Source of the DNA: Serratia proteamaculans
GTDB taxonomy: Bacteria; Pseudomonadota; Gammaproteobacteria; Enterobacterales; Enterobacteriaceae
Direction: 5' to 3'
NCBI RefSeq assembly: GCF_008830365.1
Contig: NZ_WBKI01000005.1
Span: 1-64,000, forward strand
DNA: 64,000 nt
The translations under genes and the position numbers were made by a program. The notes below the pieces were generated by a model. It searched no databases. It saw nothing but the letters and a program-made list of their open reading frames with translations, and was not told where the DNA came from. Positions 1 to 9,695 of this stretch are shown in pieces; the stretch's first letter is position 1, and every line of letters starts with the position of its first letter.

Positions 1-1067
1 AGTTCGCCGCCTACGCCAAAGCCTTCCCGGAACTGGCTGCCGAGTTCAAACGCCGTGTGAACGGTGAACTGCCGGCCAACTGGAAAGCCGACGCCAAAGC
101 GTTCGTTGAAAAACTGCAGGCCAACCCGGCCAACATCGCCAGCCGCAAGGCCTCGCAGAACGCGCTGGAAACCTTCGGCAAGGTGCTGCCGGAATTCCTC
201 GGCGGCTCCGCTGACCTGGCACCGAGCAACCTGACCATGTGGTCCGGCTCAAAACCGCTGAATGAAGACCTGGCGGGTAACTACATCCACTACGGCGTGC
301 GCGAGTTCGGCATGACCGCCATCACCAACGGCATCGCGCTGCACGGCGGCTTCCTGCCGTACTCGGCGACCTTCCTGATGTTCGTGGAATACGCCCGTAA
401 TGCGGTGCGTATGGCGGCGCTGATGAAAATCCGCAACGTGTTCGTTTACACCCATGACTCCATCGGTCTGGGCGAAGACGGCCCGACGCACCAGCCGGTT
501 GAGCAGATTGCCAGCCTGCGCGTGACCCCGAACATGAGCACCTGGCGTCCGTGTGACCAGGTGGAATCGGCGATTGCCTGGCAGTACGGTATCGAGCGCA
601 ACGACGGCCCGACCACGCTGATTTTCTCGCGTCAGAACCTGACCCAGCAGCCGCGTACCGCAGAGCAACTGGCTAACGCCTACCGTGGCGGTTACGTGCT
701 GAAGGATTGTGCCGGTACGCCGGACGTGATTCTGATTGCCACCGGTTCGGAAGTGGGCATCACCGTGGAAGCGGCAGACCAGTTGACCGCAGCGGGCACC
801 AAAGTGCGGGTGGTCTCCATGCCGTCTACCGACGCGTTCGACAAGCAGGATGCGGCCTACCGTGAATCCGTGCTGCCGGCGGCGGTAAGCGCCCGTGTGG
901 CCGTGGAAGCGGGTATTGCGGACTACTGGTACAAGTATGTGGGTCTGAACGGCGCCATCGTGGGCATGACCAGCTTCGGCGAGTCAGCCCCGGCGGAGCA
1001 GTTGTTCAAAGAGTTTGGTTTCACCGTGGACAACGTGGTGGCCAAGGCGCAGGCACTGCTGAAGTAA
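1..1067 (+). CDS. tktB: Transketolase, C-terminal part (5' end outside window)
   Basis: Thiamine-diphosphate enzyme of the non-oxidative pentose phosphate pathway, moving two-carbon units between sugar phosphates in the cytoplasm. The reading frame is open from base 3 and runs to a TAA at 1065-1067, giving about 354 residues of an enzyme of roughly 665. The pyrimidine-domain stretch with [14 protein letters not shown] and the C-terminal domain with ATGSEVG are visible, as is the conserved [13 protein letters not shown] call it tktB rather than tktA only because nudK follows, as in E. coli; a tktA identity cannot be excluded. A strong terminator follows directly. Confidence 0.93.
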   Translation, partial: FAAYAKAFPELAAEFKRRVNGELPANWKADAKAFVEKLQANPANIASRKASQNALETFGKVLPEFLGGSADLAPSNLTMWSGSKPLNEDLAGNYIHYGVREFGMTAITNGIALHGGFLPYSATFLMFVEYARNAVRMAALMKIRNVFVYTHDSIGLGEDGPTHQPVEQIASLRVTPNMSTWRPCDQVESAIAWQYGIERNDGPTTLIFSRQNLTQQPRTAEQLANAYRGGYVLKDCAGTPDVILIATGSEVGITVEAADQLTAAGTKVRVVSMPSTDAFDKQDAAYRESVLPAAVSARVAVEAGIADYWYKYVGLNGAIVGMTSFGESAPAEQLFKEFGFTVDNVVAKAQALLK

Positions 1068-1112
1068 GCCGTAAGTAGGGGCGCCGCATGCTGCGCCCTG
1101 AACATGATGACG

Positions 1113-1136
1113 AAAACCCGGCGATACCGGGTTTTT
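1113..1136. terminator. Bidirectional terminator between tktB and nudK
   Basis: AAAACCCGG at 1113-1121 pairs with CCGGGTTTT at 1127-1135 around a five-base loop, with runs of A and T on either side. It serves the converging tktB and nudK transcripts; the nudK stop codon touches its edge. Confidence 0.85.
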
Positions 1137-1711
1137 TATTCCATAATTCGATGAATTTGCAGGTACTGCAGCAGCATAATGGTCTTGCCGTCTTTCATCC
1201 GCCCGTCGGCGATCATCGCCACCGCCTCGGTGAACGGCAGTTCCACCACTTCAATGTCTTCGTCTTCGATACCGCCGCCGGCTGCACGACGCTCATCGTC
1301 ATGGTACTCGGCAATAAAGAAATGAATGATCTCGGTCACGCCGCCTGGTGACATGTAGGCTTCGAAAATCTTCTTCACCTCGCCAACCTGAAAACCGGTT
1401 TCTTCCGCCGCTTCACGGCGCGCGCACTGCTCCGGTGAGTCAGCATCCAGCAGGCCCGCACAGGCCTCCAGCAGCATGCCGCTGTCGTTGCCGTTAACGT
1501 AAGTCGGCATACGGAATTGGTTGGTCAGCACCACCGTGCCCTTGGCGCGGTTATACAACAAAATGGTTGCGCCGTTACCGCGATCATAGACTTCACGCAT
1601 CTGCTGAACAGAACCGCCATCCTTGCGCTTCAGATCAAAAGTGTATTTGTGCAACACATACCAGTTATTCGACAACAGCTCTTTTTTCACATTCTCAATT
1701 TTCGCTGACAT
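1136..1711 (-). CDS. nudK: GDP-mannose pyrophosphatase NudK
   Basis: Nudix hydrolase that splits GDP-mannose into GMP and mannose-1-phosphate. The protein has 191 residues, the usual NudK length. The Nudix box is clear: [20 protein letters not shown] gives the G-x5-E-x7-REx2EE pattern that holds the divalent metal. The next gene is transketolase, the same neighbour as in E. coli. It is transcribed alone from just downstream of the napC terminator. The start [13 protein letters not shown] matches the family start, with an AGAAG-type ribosome site upstream. Confidence 0.93.
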   Translation of the reverse strand: MSAKIENVKKELLSNNWYVLHKYTFDLKRKDGGSVQQMREVYDRGNGATILLYNRAKGTVVLTNQFRMPTYVNGNDSGMLLEACAGLLDADSPEQCARREAAEETGFQVGEVKKIFEAYMSPGGVTEIIHFFIAEYHDDERRAAGGGIEDEDIEVVELPFTEAVAMIADGRMKDGKTIMLLQYLQIHRIME

Positions 1712-1791
1712 GAACCCTTCTTCTTTTCCGTTAGCTGAAACGCAAAAATGATACCGCGATTAAGCGCCGAAGTGACAAAGGATTTGCAACA

Positions 1792-1828
1792 AAAAACCCC
1801 GCAGTTCATCAAGAACTACGGGGTTTTT
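1792..1828. terminator. Terminator downstream of napC
   Basis: CCCCG and AGTTC (1797-1807) pair with GAACT and CGGGG (1813-1823), with one mismatch, flanked by six A and five T. It lies 15 bp past the napC stop codon and closes the napFDABC operon. Confidence 0.85.
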
Positions 1829-1842
1829 ACCACCGAAAGCAT

Positions 1843-2460
1843 TTAGAAGCCGTTAGGCACGTCGCGCATATCCGGCAGCTTGTGGGCGATCCCCTTGTGG
1901 CAATCGATACAGGTTTTGCCTTCGGTTATCGCCTTGTCGTGCATCTTCGCCGCCACGGTTTTCTGCGCGGTAAAGTCCATATACTCAAAATTATGGCAGT
2001 TGCGGCACTCTTGCGAGTCGTTAGCCTTCATGCGGGCCCATTCGTTGCTCGCCATCGCCAGCCGGTGCTGATCAAATTTCTGTGGCGTGTCGATCAAACC
2101 GAATGCTTTGGCATACAACTCTTTGCTGGCCTTGATCTTACGCAGCATTTTCGGCCCCCACTCATGGGGCACGTGACAATCCGGACAGGTAGCACGCACG
2201 CCGCTGCGGTTGTTGTAATGCACCGTGCCCATGTATTCCTCATAGACGTTTTCGCGCATTTCATGACAGCCGATACAGAACTGCTCGGTATTCGCCGCCT
2301 CCATGCCGGTATTGAAACCGCCCCAGAAGATGATGCCGGCACCAAAGCCCAGCAACAACAGCGTACCCAGCGCCAGACGACTAGGCCTGCGCCACCAGCG
2401 CCATAACCGCAGCAGCCGACCGGGCTTTTTTTCAGTGGTGGTGTGTTGGTCTTCGCTCAT
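1843..2460 (-). CDS. napC: Tetrahaem cytochrome c NapC, quinol dehydrogenase
   Basis: Passes electrons from membrane quinol to the NapAB nitrate reductase in the periplasm. The 205-residue protein has an N-terminal membrane anchor (about residues 28-50, [20 protein letters not shown]) and four haem-binding CxxCH motifs: CIGCH, CPDCH, CRNCH and CIDCH. It is the last gene of a napFDABC operon, 11 bp after napB. The operon has no napGH, so NapC is the expected electron entry route. The start is the first ATG, followed by the short basic cytoplasmic leader typical of NapC. Confidence 0.95.
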   Translation of the reverse strand: MSEDQHTTTEKKPGRLLRLWRWWRRPSRLALGTLLLLGFGAGIIFWGGFNTGMEAANTEQFCIGCHEMRENVYEEYMGTVHYNNRSGVRATCPDCHVPHEWGPKMLRKIKASKELYAKAFGLIDTPQKFDQHRLAMASNEWARMKANDSQECRNCHNFEYMDFTAQKTVAAKMHDKAITEGKTCIDCHKGIAHKLPDMRDVPNGF

Positions 2461-2471
2461 AGCTCCCCCGC

Positions 2472-2921
2472 TTAGTGCCCAAAGCCCGGCATGGGCTGGA
2501 AATCATTGCCGACAATCGGCGCCGCGTCGGTTTGCGGTACGTGACATTGCAGACAGAAATAACGACGCGGTGCGACTTCACTCAGCACCTTGCCATCCCG
2601 GTCCATAAAATGCGTCGGACTGATACGCGGCGCACCGGTGGTGCGATAATGTTCCACTCCGTGGCACTGCAGGCAGCGGTTGGTGTTCTTGCTGACCTGA
2701 TAGCCATCAACGCTGTGCGGGATCATCGGTGGCTGATTGACGTAGTTCAGCGCCATCCGTTCCTGCTGTTTCGGCATCGAGATCGGCCCGCTGACAGTCC
2801 CGGACACTTCCGGGGACTTACTGAGATCAACATCACCAGCAGCAAACGCCAGACCGGCGAAGGCCAGCGATAACAAGGTAACCCACAGGGCAAGCGTCTT
2901 TTTCACAACAGGGCTTTTCAT
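2472..2921 (-). CDS. napB: Dihaem cytochrome c NapB, small nitrate reductase subunit
   Basis: Periplasmic electron-transfer subunit that docks on NapA. The start is set at [13 protein letters not shown], which opens a Sec signal peptide ending near AFAAGDV; the frame stays open 15 codons further upstream, but that extension has no function in the family. Two CxxCH haem motifs ([10 protein letters not shown] and CLQCHVPQ) are present in the 149-residue product. It lies 55 bp after napA and just before napC. Confidence 0.94.
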   Translation of the reverse strand: MKSPVVKKTLALWVTLLSLAFAGLAFAAGDVDLSKSPEVSGTVSGPISMPKQQERMALNYVNQPPMIPHSVDGYQVSKNTNRCLQCHGVEHYRTTGAPRISPTHFMDRDGKVLSEVAPRRYFCLQCHVPQTDAAPIVGNDFQPMPGFGH

Positions 2922-2976
2922 TTTTATTTGGCTCCCGGGTAATAAAATGGGGTGTTCATCGTGCAATTCGTCCGCC

Positions 2977-5463
2977 TCATACCTTCTGCAACTTCACCGC
3001 ACATTTCTTGAAGTCGACTTCCTTGGAAAGCGGATCGGTAGCATCCAGCGTCAGGTTGTTCACCAGCTGCGCCGCATCAAAGAACGGCATATACACCAGT
3101 CCTCTTGGCGGACGGTTACGGCCACGGGTTTCGACCGTGCTGATCAATTCGCCACGGCGCGACAGCACCTTGACCTTCTCGCCACGGCGCAGGTTGCGGC
3201 TTTTGGCGTCCAGCGGATGAATAAACAACACCGCTTCCGGGAAGGCCCGATGCAGCTCCGGCACCCGGCGGGTCATCGAACCGGTATGCCAATGTTCCAG
3301 CACCCGACCGGTGGATAACCAAAGGTCGTATTCACTGTCCGGGCTTTCCGCCGCAGGTTCGAACGGCAGTGCGAAGATCACCGCCTTACCGTCCGGCTTG
3401 CCGTAGAAACGCACTTCTTCCCCGGCTTTCACATAAGGATCGGTACCTTCGCGATAACGCCACAGCGTCTCTTTGCCCTCCACCACCGGCCAGCGCAGAC
3501 CGCGAGCCTGATGGTAGCTATCAAACGGCGCCAGATCGTGACCATGACCGCGCCCAAAACCGGCATATTCTTCAAACAGCCCTTTTTGCAGATAGAAACC
3601 GAAGTCGCGTGCCTCATCGTTCAACTGGTCCGCCGGGATTTCAGTCAGCGGGTATTTGTTGACCTCGCCATTGGCGAACAGCACGTCGTACAGCGTTTTA
3701 CCGCGATATTCCGGTTTCTGTGCCAGCAGCTCCTCCGGCCACACTTCTTCTACCTTAAAGCGCTTGGAGAACTCCACCAGTTGCCACAGGTCAGATTTGG
3801 CCTCGCCCGGTGCTTTCACCTGCTGACGCCAGAACTGGGTGCGGCGCTCCGCATTGCCGTAGGCGCCCTCTTTCTCCACCCACATGGCGGTCGGCAGGAT
3901 CAAATCGGCAGCCAGGGCACTGACGGTCGGGTAAGGATCCGACACCACCACAAAGTTGCGCGCATCGCGCCAGCCCGGCATGCGGTCTTCATTAATGTTC
4001 GGCCCGGCCTGCATGTTGTTGTTGCACATCACCCAGTAGGCGTTCAGCGTGCCGTCTTTCAGCGCGCGGTCTTGCGCTACCGCATGCAGCCCGACTTTAG
4101 CCGGGATGGTGCCGGCCGGCAGTTGCCATTTCTGTTCGGCTGTCTGGCGGTGCTTTTCGTTGGTGACCACCATGTCGGCTGGCAGACGGTGAGCAAAAGT
4201 CCCCACTTCACGCGCGGTACCGCAGGCGGAAGGCTGCCCAGTCAGCGAGAAAGGTCCACAGCCTGGTTTGGAGATCTTGCCGGTTAACAGGTGCAGGTTG
4301 TAACACAGGTTATTGGCCCACACGCCACGCGTGTGCTGGTTAAAGCCCATGGTCCAGTACGACACGACCTTGATGTTCGGATCGGCATACAGCTTGGCCA
4401 GCGCTTCCAGTTGGTCTTCCGGCACGCCGCTCATTTTCGCCGTTTTTTCCAGCGTGTACTCCGCCACGAAGGTCTTGTATTCGTCGAAGCTCATCGGATC
4501 CGAAGCGTCGCTGCCCGGGTTTTTCGCCGCTTTTTCCAGTGGGTCAGTCGGACGCAGGCCGTAGCCGATATCCGTCGCCCCACGGCGGAAGTTAACGTGT
4601 CGATTCAGGAAGTCCTGATCCACCGCGTTGTTTTGAATGATGTAATTGGCGATATAGTTCATGATCGCCAAATCGGTCTGCGGCGTGAACACCATGCCGT
4701 TATCCGCCAGCTCGAAGCTGCGATGCTCAAAGGTCGACAACACCGATACGTTGACTTTCTCGTTGCTCAGGCGACGGTCGGTAATGCGCGACCACAGGAT
4801 CGGGTGCATTTCCGCCATGTTGGAGCCCCACAGCACGAAGGCGTCGGCCTGCTCGATATCGTCATAGCAGCCCATAGGTTCGTCCATGCCGAAGGTACGC
4901 ATAAAGCCCACTACCGCTGACGCCATACAGTGCCGAGCGTTCGGATCCAGGTTATTGGAGCGCAGGCCGGCTTTCAGCAGTTTGGCGGCGGCATAGCCTT
5001 CCCACACCGTCCACTGGCCGGAGCCGAACATGCCAACCGCGTCTGGGCCCTTATCTTTCAGGGCCTGCTTGAACTTTTCGGCCATGATGTCGAACGCCTG
5101 CTGCCAGCTGACCGGCGTGAACTCGCCTTCTTTGTGGTACTGGCCGTCTTTCATGCGCAGCAGTGGCTGAGTCAGACGATCTTTGCCGTACATAATTTTT
5201 GGCAGGAAGTAGCCTTTGATGCAGCTCAACCCACGGTTGACCGCCGCATCCGGATCGCCCTGTGAGGCCACAATGCGGCCATTCTGGGTGCCAACCAGCA
5301 CGCCGCAGCCGGTACCGCAGAAACGACAGGGCGCTTTGTCCCATTTGATAGAGTCAGCGCTGCCGGCCACTGCCTGCGCCACCGTAGGAATAGTCAGCCC
5401 GGCGGCTGCCGCAGCGGCTACCGCGGCGTTTGCTTTCATGAAGTCTCGACGACTGAGTTTCAT
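2977..5463 (-). CDS. napA: Periplasmic nitrate reductase catalytic subunit NapA
   Basis: Molybdenum bis-MGD enzyme reducing nitrate to nitrite in the periplasm. The product has 828 residues, the normal length. A twin-arginine signal ([11 protein letters not shown]) opens it, followed by the [4Fe-4S] ligands in [13 protein letters not shown] and [15 protein letters not shown] carries the cysteine expected to bind molybdenum. The gene overlaps napD by 4 bp (ATGA), as is normal for a protein whose signal peptide is bound by NapD before export. Confidence 0.97.
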   Translation of the reverse strand: MKLSRRDFMKANAAVAAAAAAGLTIPTVAQAVAGSADSIKWDKAPCRFCGTGCGVLVGTQNGRIVASQGDPDAAVNRGLSCIKGYFLPKIMYGKDRLTQPLLRMKDGQYHKEGEFTPVSWQQAFDIMAEKFKQALKDKGPDAVGMFGSGQWTVWEGYAAAKLLKAGLRSNNLDPNARHCMASAVVGFMRTFGMDEPMGCYDDIEQADAFVLWGSNMAEMHPILWSRITDRRLSNEKVNVSVLSTFEHRSFELADNGMVFTPQTDLAIMNYIANYIIQNNAVDQDFLNRHVNFRRGATDIGYGLRPTDPLEKAAKNPGSDASDPMSFDEYKTFVAEYTLEKTAKMSGVPEDQLEALAKLYADPNIKVVSYWTMGFNQHTRGVWANNLCYNLHLLTGKISKPGCGPFSLTGQPSACGTAREVGTFAHRLPADMVVTNEKHRQTAEQKWQLPAGTIPAKVGLHAVAQDRALKDGTLNAYWVMCNNNMQAGPNINEDRMPGWRDARNFVVVSDPYPTVSALAADLILPTAMWVEKEGAYGNAERRTQFWRQQVKAPGEAKSDLWQLVEFSKRFKVEEVWPEELLAQKPEYRGKTLYDVLFANGEVNKYPLTEIPADQLNDEARDFGFYLQKGLFEEYAGFGRGHGHDLAPFDSYHQARGLRWPVVEGKETLWRYREGTDPYVKAGEEVRFYGKPDGKAVIFALPFEPAAESPDSEYDLWLSTGRVLEHWHTGSMTRRVPELHRAFPEAVLFIHPLDAKSRNLRRGEKVKVLSRRGELISTVETRGRNRPPRGLVYMPFFDAAQLVNNLTLDATDPLSKEVDFKKCAVKLQKV

Positions 5464-5723
5464 GGCGTTACCTCACCTTGAGTGTCCTGCTGGTGATAAA
5501 CCAGCGATACCGCCAGCACGCCATCCAGATTGCGTACCGACTCAATTTTTTCCAGCAGCTGATGAGAACAAGCTGCCTGCATCACTACCACCAGCTTGCC
5601 GTGCTGCGGATCCTGCGCCGGGATTTCCGTGTCCGTTATCGCCAGCAAGGCCGTTATCAGTAGTGGAATTTTTTCCGGTCGCGCCTGCACTACCAGCCCG
5701 CTGACGTGCCATTCGCTATTCAT
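5460..5723 (-). CDS. napD: NapA signal-binding chaperone NapD
   Basis: Cytoplasmic chaperone that holds the Tat signal peptide of NapA until its molybdenum cofactor is in place. The 87-residue product has the ferredoxin-like fold pattern of NapD ([16 protein letters not shown] near the start, [10 protein letters not shown] near the end). It overlaps napF by 8 bp upstream and napA by 4 bp downstream, so translation of F, D and A is probably coupled. Confidence 0.93.
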   Translation of the reverse strand: MNSEWHVSGLVVQARPEKIPLLITALLAITDTEIPAQDPQHGKLVVVMQAACSHQLLEKIESVRNLDGVLAVSLVYHQQDTQGEVTP

Positions 5724-6213
5724 TATTATTTTCGCTCCGGGTTAAGGTGACGGCGTCGGCCGGACAACCGGCGACACAGGCGCCACAGCCATTGCAGGCT
5801 GCGATGTCCAGCGTCGGTTGTGCCATTTCGCCCAGACGTGGCCGAAAGCGGATCGCCTGAGTCTCACAGCTATCCTGGCAACTACGACATTCCACGCCCC
5901 GCTGCGCCAGACAGGCGCTACCGAATACCGCATGTTGCCGCCAGGGGGTTTCTGCCAACGGGCGAAATAGCGGTTCTTCGCAGGCCTGTACGCAGAGCCC
6001 GCAAAACGTGCATTCCGCTCGCTGAAAATCAATTTCGGGAAAACCGCCGCTGCCGCCGATCAGCACCCCGGTTTCGCAGGCGCGAACGCAGGCCTGGCAG
6101 CGAGTGCAACCGGCAATAAAAAGGGATTCTTCCAGCGACCACGGGGGGCGGATCGCTGCGGTTGGCTGACGCCATTGTCCACCGAGCAGTTTGCGTCGCG
6201 ACAATACGGTCAT
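5716..6213 (-). CDS. napF: Ferredoxin-type protein NapF
   Basis: Cytoplasmic iron-sulfur protein thought to help mature NapA. The 165-residue product carries several four-cysteine cluster motifs: CTRCQACVRAC, CTFCGLCVQAC and CNGCGACVAGC, plus CRSCQDSC. The start is placed at MTVLSRRKLLGGQW, the family start; the frame continues 35 codons upstream, but that stretch (TTTITIQKQVLFI) covers the promoter region and looks non-coding. It is the first gene of napFDABC. Confidence 0.92.
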   Translation of the reverse strand: MTVLSRRKLLGGQWRQPTAAIRPPWSLEESLFIAGCTRCQACVRACETGVLIGGSGGFPEIDFQRAECTFCGLCVQACEEPLFRPLAETPWRQHAVFGSACLAQRGVECRSCQDSCETQAIRFRPRLGEMAQPTLDIAACNGCGACVAGCPADAVTLTRSENNNE

Positions 6214-6378
6214 GCTGTTTTTCCTCGACGTTGCAAACACGCCACCGCGCGTAATAAATAAAACCTGTTTTTGTATTGTTATTGTAGTCGTTACCAGAGA
6301 ACTTCCCGTTGCCGCCATGACGCGAAAGGCGACAGGAATAAACCCTGAGAAAGACGGGGGTAAGATAAGAGGATAGCC

Positions 6379-6434
6379 GGGGGTATATAATTACCCTAAA
6401 GGGGTAATTGCGGGGGTAGCTTGCGCCAGATCAA
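6379..6434. promoter_or_regulatory. nap operon control region: NarP-type heptamers and an FNR-like site
   Basis: Several copies of the NarL/NarP heptamer (consensus TACYYMT) lie here. AGGGGTA at 6400-6406 is the complement of a perfect TACCCCT and forms an imperfect palindrome with TACCCTA at 6392-6398. GGGGGTA occurs at 6379-6385 and 6412-6418. At 6421-6434, TTGCG-4-ATCAA has one perfect FNR half-site and one partial. This suits a nap promoter activated by FNR and NarP, whose genes narQ and narP lie next door. The order matches E. coli nap (FNR site upstream), but the centres are about 28 bp apart, wider than the roughly 20 bp I recall there. Confidence 0.55.
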
Positions 6435-6478
6435 TCTATTTCCGCTCTCAATGGGTTATCGGCCGCAGGAACGCCAGC

Positions 6479-6510
6479 CAGACGCTATCTAGTTGATTAT
6501 ATAGCGTCTG
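6479..6510. repeat. Perfect 10-bp inverted repeat between napF and narQ
   Basis: CAGACGCTAT (6479-6488) and ATAGCGTCTG (6501-6510) are perfect inverted arms around a 12-base AT-rich centre. It lies 123 bp before narQ and has no run of T after it, so it is more like an operator or RNA structure than a terminator. The cognate factor is unknown. Confidence 0.6.
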
Positions 6511-6632
6511 AATTTTGTGGTGATGCAGACCCACTTAATGCAAAACGCAGTGCATTTTAGTTGCAAAACTTATAATTTTGCTTTCGAATGAAACCCGGCG
6601 ATGCTCATCGCCCACCAGAAAAGGATGCATGA

Positions 6633-8315
6633 TTGCTTGTTAAACGTTCAGTGACCAGCAGCCTGGCCAAGGCGCTGTTTTGCATTGTAATTTTGTCCGT
6701 GCTCTCCACCGGGCTGGCGCTGACCACCGTTGCTGACAGCCTGCGCGACGCCGAAGCGGTCAACATTGCCGGTTCACTGCGCATGCAGAGCTACCGACTG
6801 GCCTACGATCTCACCCGCCCGGCTCCGGAGCTGGAGCAGCACCTGTTGCAGTATCAGCAATCGCTGCAGGCCCCGGCATTACAAAAGCTGGACCGTTTTT
6901 ACGTGCCTGAGGAGGTGCGGGAAAAGTACCTGTCGCTGCAGCATGCCTGGCAACCGCTGGCGCAGCAGATCCGAGCCGGCCAGTCGGCCGACTATCAGGC
7001 CAATATCGCCGGCTATGTTAACCAGATTGACCATTTTGTGTTGGCGCTACAGCGTTATTCCGAGCTGAAACTGACCGCCGTGGCGGCCATCAGCGTATTG
7101 GGTTTTATCGCCATTATCGGCCTGGTCCTGTTTTGCATCCGGTTTATGCGCCGTCAGGTCGTGGCACCGCTGAAGCACCTGGTGGATGCCAGTCAGCGCG
7201 TGCAACAGCGGGATTTTAACCACCCGCCGCTGGATACCGCCCTGCCGAACGAACTCGGGGTATTGTCGCAGGCCTTTACCGCCATGTCGGGCGATCTGGC
7301 CAAGTTATATAACTCGCTGGAACAGAAAGTGCAGTTAAAAACCCAGCGGCTGCAACAGGCGAACAAGACGCTGGAGGTGCTGTACAGCTGCTCGCAAGCG
7401 TTGAGCGTGCGGCAGATAGACCAGCAGGCATTCGAACAGATCCTGCATATCGTGCGCCAAAGCGAGGATTTGCACTGCATCCGGCTAAACGTGGCGGACA
7501 ACCTCAGTGAATGGCAATTGCACAGCGGTAGCCCTTCGCCGACGCTGGCGTGGCAATCGTTGACCATCATCCAGGGCGGCAAACCTCTGGGTGAACTGAG
7601 CTGGCAGCATCAGGATCATCCGCCACACCCACATCTGATGCAAAGCGTGGCCAACATGCTGAGTCGTGGGGTTTATTTTAACCGGGCGCAGAAACAGCAT
7701 ATGCAATTCTTACTGATGGAAGAACGCGCCACCATCGCCCGGGAGCTGCACGATTCTCTGGCACAGGCCCTGTCATTCCTGCGTATTCAGTTAACCCTGC
7801 TCAAGCGCAAACTGGCGGGCAGTGCCCCTGAAGCCCAAGAGATCATTACCGATTTTGACCAGGCGCTGGCCGATGCCTATCGTCAGTTGCGCGAGTTGCT
7901 GACCACCTTCCGCCTCAACATTCAGGAGGCCGATTTGAACACCGCGCTGCAGCAGTTGCTGACGCCATTAAAGGTTCTTACCGACGCGCGGATTCAGTTA
8001 CACTGTCGGCTTTCTTCCCAGGCGCTCAATGCCCAGCAGCAGGTGCATGCACTGCAGATTGTGCGTGAAGCGGTGCTCAACGCCATCAAACATGCCGAAG
8101 CACAGGAAATCGTGATTCGCTGCGAAATGACGGCCGAGGGGGATAACAGTATCAGCATTGCTGACGACGGCTGCGGCATTGCCAGCCTGAATGAACCTGA
8201 AGGCCACTATGGCCTGACCATCATGAGCGAACGCGCTGCGCGACTGGGAGGAACGCTGCGCATCCAGCGGGGTGAGCCGGACGGCACGGAAGTCCGTCTG
8301 ACATTCCCGCCATAA
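6633..8315 (+). CDS. narQ: Nitrate/nitrite sensor histidine kinase NarQ
   Basis: Inner-membrane sensor that phosphorylates NarP (and NarL, if present) when nitrate or nitrite is bound outside. Of 560 residues, the first transmembrane helix is about 13-35 and is followed by the periplasmic P-box (RDAEAVNIAGSLRMQSYRL), a second helix near 147-169, a HAMP segment, the H-box LMEERATIARELHDSLAQ and an ATPase domain ending in EGHYGLTIMSERAARLGG. A TTG start at 6633 is chosen because AAGGAT lies 6 bp upstream and the nearby ATGs hit stop codons at once. It lies beside its partner narP, unlike in E. coli. Confidence 0.95.
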   Translation: MLVKRSVTSSLAKALFCIVILSVLSTGLALTTVADSLRDAEAVNIAGSLRMQSYRLAYDLTRPAPELEQHLLQYQQSLQAPALQKLDRFYVPEEVREKYLSLQHAWQPLAQQIRAGQSADYQANIAGYVNQIDHFVLALQRYSELKLTAVAAISVLGFIAIIGLVLFCIRFMRRQVVAPLKHLVDASQRVQQRDFNHPPLDTALPNELGVLSQAFTAMSGDLAKLYNSLEQKVQLKTQRLQQANKTLEVLYSCSQALSVRQIDQQAFEQILHIVRQSEDLHCIRLNVADNLSEWQLHSGSPSPTLAWQSLTIIQGGKPLGELSWQHQDHPPHPHLMQSVANMLSRGVYFNRAQKQHMQFLLMEERATIARELHDSLAQALSFLRIQLTLLKRKLAGSAPEAQEIITDFDQALADAYRQLRELLTTFRLNIQEADLNTALQQLLTPLKVLTDARIQLHCRLSSQALNAQQQVHALQIVREAVLNAIKHAEAQEIVIRCEMTAEGDNSISIADDGCGIASLNEPEGHYGLTIMSERAARLGGTLRIQRGEPDGTEVRLTFPP

Positions 8316-8476
8316 AATCAGGACAGTTCACCCTTCGTTACGGTTTAGCGAAGTCTAACGGTCATTTCAGGATGTTCATGGCGCCAATTGCCACTATTTT
8401 ATAAGAGTCTGTCCCACTGTGAAGCGTGCTGCACAGCGCGTTTGAGTGGCTTTACTCGCTACAGGGAGCATATTTC

Positions 8477-9109
8477 ATGGTGATGAAGAATTACCGAGTG
8501 ATGATCGTCGACGACCACCCGCTGATGCGCCGCGGCATCAAACAACTGCTGGGGCTGGATCCGCTGTTTACCGTGCTGGCCGAAGCCAGTAACGGTAACG
8601 AAGCCATTACGCTTGCGCTGCAACACGCGCCGGACGTCATTCTGCTCGATCTGAATATGAAAGGTTTATCCGGTCTGGATACGCTGAAAGCGCTGCGCAA
8701 TGAAGGCGTGGATGCCCGCATCATCGTGCTGACGGTGTCAGACTCACGCAACGACGTGTATACGTTGATCGACGCCGGTGCCGACGGCTACCTGCTGAAA
8801 GACAGTGAACCGGAACAGTTGCTGGAACACATTCGCGCGGCGGCGGAAGGACAGAACGTGATCAGCGACGCGGTGGCGGACTATCTTTCATCCCGCAGCG
8901 AACAGCACGATCCCTTTGCCGAACTGACCGAACGCGAGCTGGACGTGTTACAGGAAGTGGCGCGCGGCCTGTCCAATAAACAGGTAGCGGCGCAACTACA
9001 CATTTCTGAAGAGACGGTAAAAGTGCATATCCGCAACATGCTACGCAAGCTGGACGTGCGTTCACGCGTGGCAGCCACGGTGATGTATCTGGAGCACAAG
9101 AGTCATTGA
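8477..9109 (+). CDS. narP: Nitrate/nitrite response regulator NarP
   Basis: DNA-binding response regulator controlled by NarQ; it activates nap and other periplasmic respiration operons. The receiver domain (VMIVDDHPLMRRGI, phospho-acceptor Asp in ILLDLNMKG) is followed by a LuxR-type helix-turn-helix (LTERELDVLQEVARGLSNKQVA). The start at 8477 (MVMKNYRVMIV) has AGGGAG 8 bp upstream; the open frame extends 17 codons further back without similarity to the family. The product has 210 residues. NarL-type heptamers stand in front of nap, its probable target. Confidence 0.93.
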   Translation: MVMKNYRVMIVDDHPLMRRGIKQLLGLDPLFTVLAEASNGNEAITLALQHAPDVILLDLNMKGLSGLDTLKALRNEGVDARIIVLTVSDSRNDVYTLIDAGADGYLLKDSEPEQLLEHIRAAAEGQNVISDAVADYLSSRSEQHDPFAELTERELDVLQEVARGLSNKQVAAQLHISEETVKVHIRNMLRKLDVRSRVAATVMYLEHKSH

Positions 9110-9111
9110 TA

Positions 9112-9133
9112 CTTCCCCGGCGTGCCGGGGAGG
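9112..9133. terminator. Terminator between narP and the winged-helix gene
   Basis: CTTCCCCGG (9112-9120) pairs with CCGGGGAGG (9125-9133) around CGTG, followed by CTTTATT. It sits between converging genes. Confidence 0.7.
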
Positions 9134-9135
9134 CT

Positions 9136-9414
9136 TTATTCAATCGCGGCGAGCAGCGTCTGATGGTGCTGGTTAACCCAGCCCTTGTTGATCGGCCCCC
9201 AGTTTTCCAACTGGTAGAAACCGTCGTTATTACGTACGCCCTGCTGAACAAACTGCAACTCCACCCCCAGGCCTGGCAAGGCTTTCAACACGTCTTGCAG
9301 AGTACGGCGCGGCCAGCCGGTCAACTCCATCAGACGTGGAACATTGGGCCGTTCGCTGTGGCTGATCAACCAGCATAGATAAAGACGACGGGCAAATACC
9401 GGGTTAATTTCCAT
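9136..9414 (-). CDS. Small winged-helix DNA-binding protein, function unknown
   Basis: A 92-residue protein whose first half reads as a winged helix-turn-helix: RRLYLCWLISHSERPNVPRL, then LMELTGWPRRTLQDVLKALP as the recognition part, and a wing-like tail with NNDGFYQLENWGP. I do not recognise a characterised member. The start is set at MEINPVFARR because AGGAG lies 6 bp upstream; an in-frame ATG five codons earlier lacks such a site. It faces away from acrD and may be a local regulator, but nothing in the sequence shows its target. Confidence 0.7.
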   Translation of the reverse strand: MEINPVFARRLYLCWLISHSERPNVPRLMELTGWPRRTLQDVLKALPGLGVELQFVQQGVRNNDGFYQLENWGPINKGWVNQHHQTLLAAIE

Positions 9415-9567
9415 GCCTTGCTCCTGCATTAATATGAGTCCTGATGATTTCCCGTGATTCCTGATCGGTCAGGCCTTTGATAGTAATAAAATTGTCTTAA
9501 TGGCGTAATTAACAGCAATAGCAGCACCATTGCAGGTTTCTACTACCGTTATTTACATTATCTCCTT

Positions 9568-9585
9568 TTTTTCTCCACGCTTTAC
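9568..9585 (+). promoter_or_regulatory. Candidate BaeR box upstream of acrD
   Basis: TTTTTCTCCA followed by CGCTTTAC matches the first ten bases of the BaeR box I know from E. coli (TTTTTCTCCATDATTGGC) and part of the rest. It is about 110 bp before the acrD start. BaeSR control of acrD is established in E. coli and Salmonella. Confidence 0.5.
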
Positions 9586-9695
9586 TCCTCCTACCCGAGT
9601 AAAGTGCATAAGCGCCGGAATCCTTCCCAGCCGCTGATAAACGCAATTCCGATGCGTCTTAAAGATAGAACAAGTCATAACGAGGTTCGCGCTGC

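Noticed and set aside
3511-4920. Two plus-strand open frames of 258 and 209 codons opposite napA
   Set aside because: Antisense shadows produced by high-GC codon use in napA.
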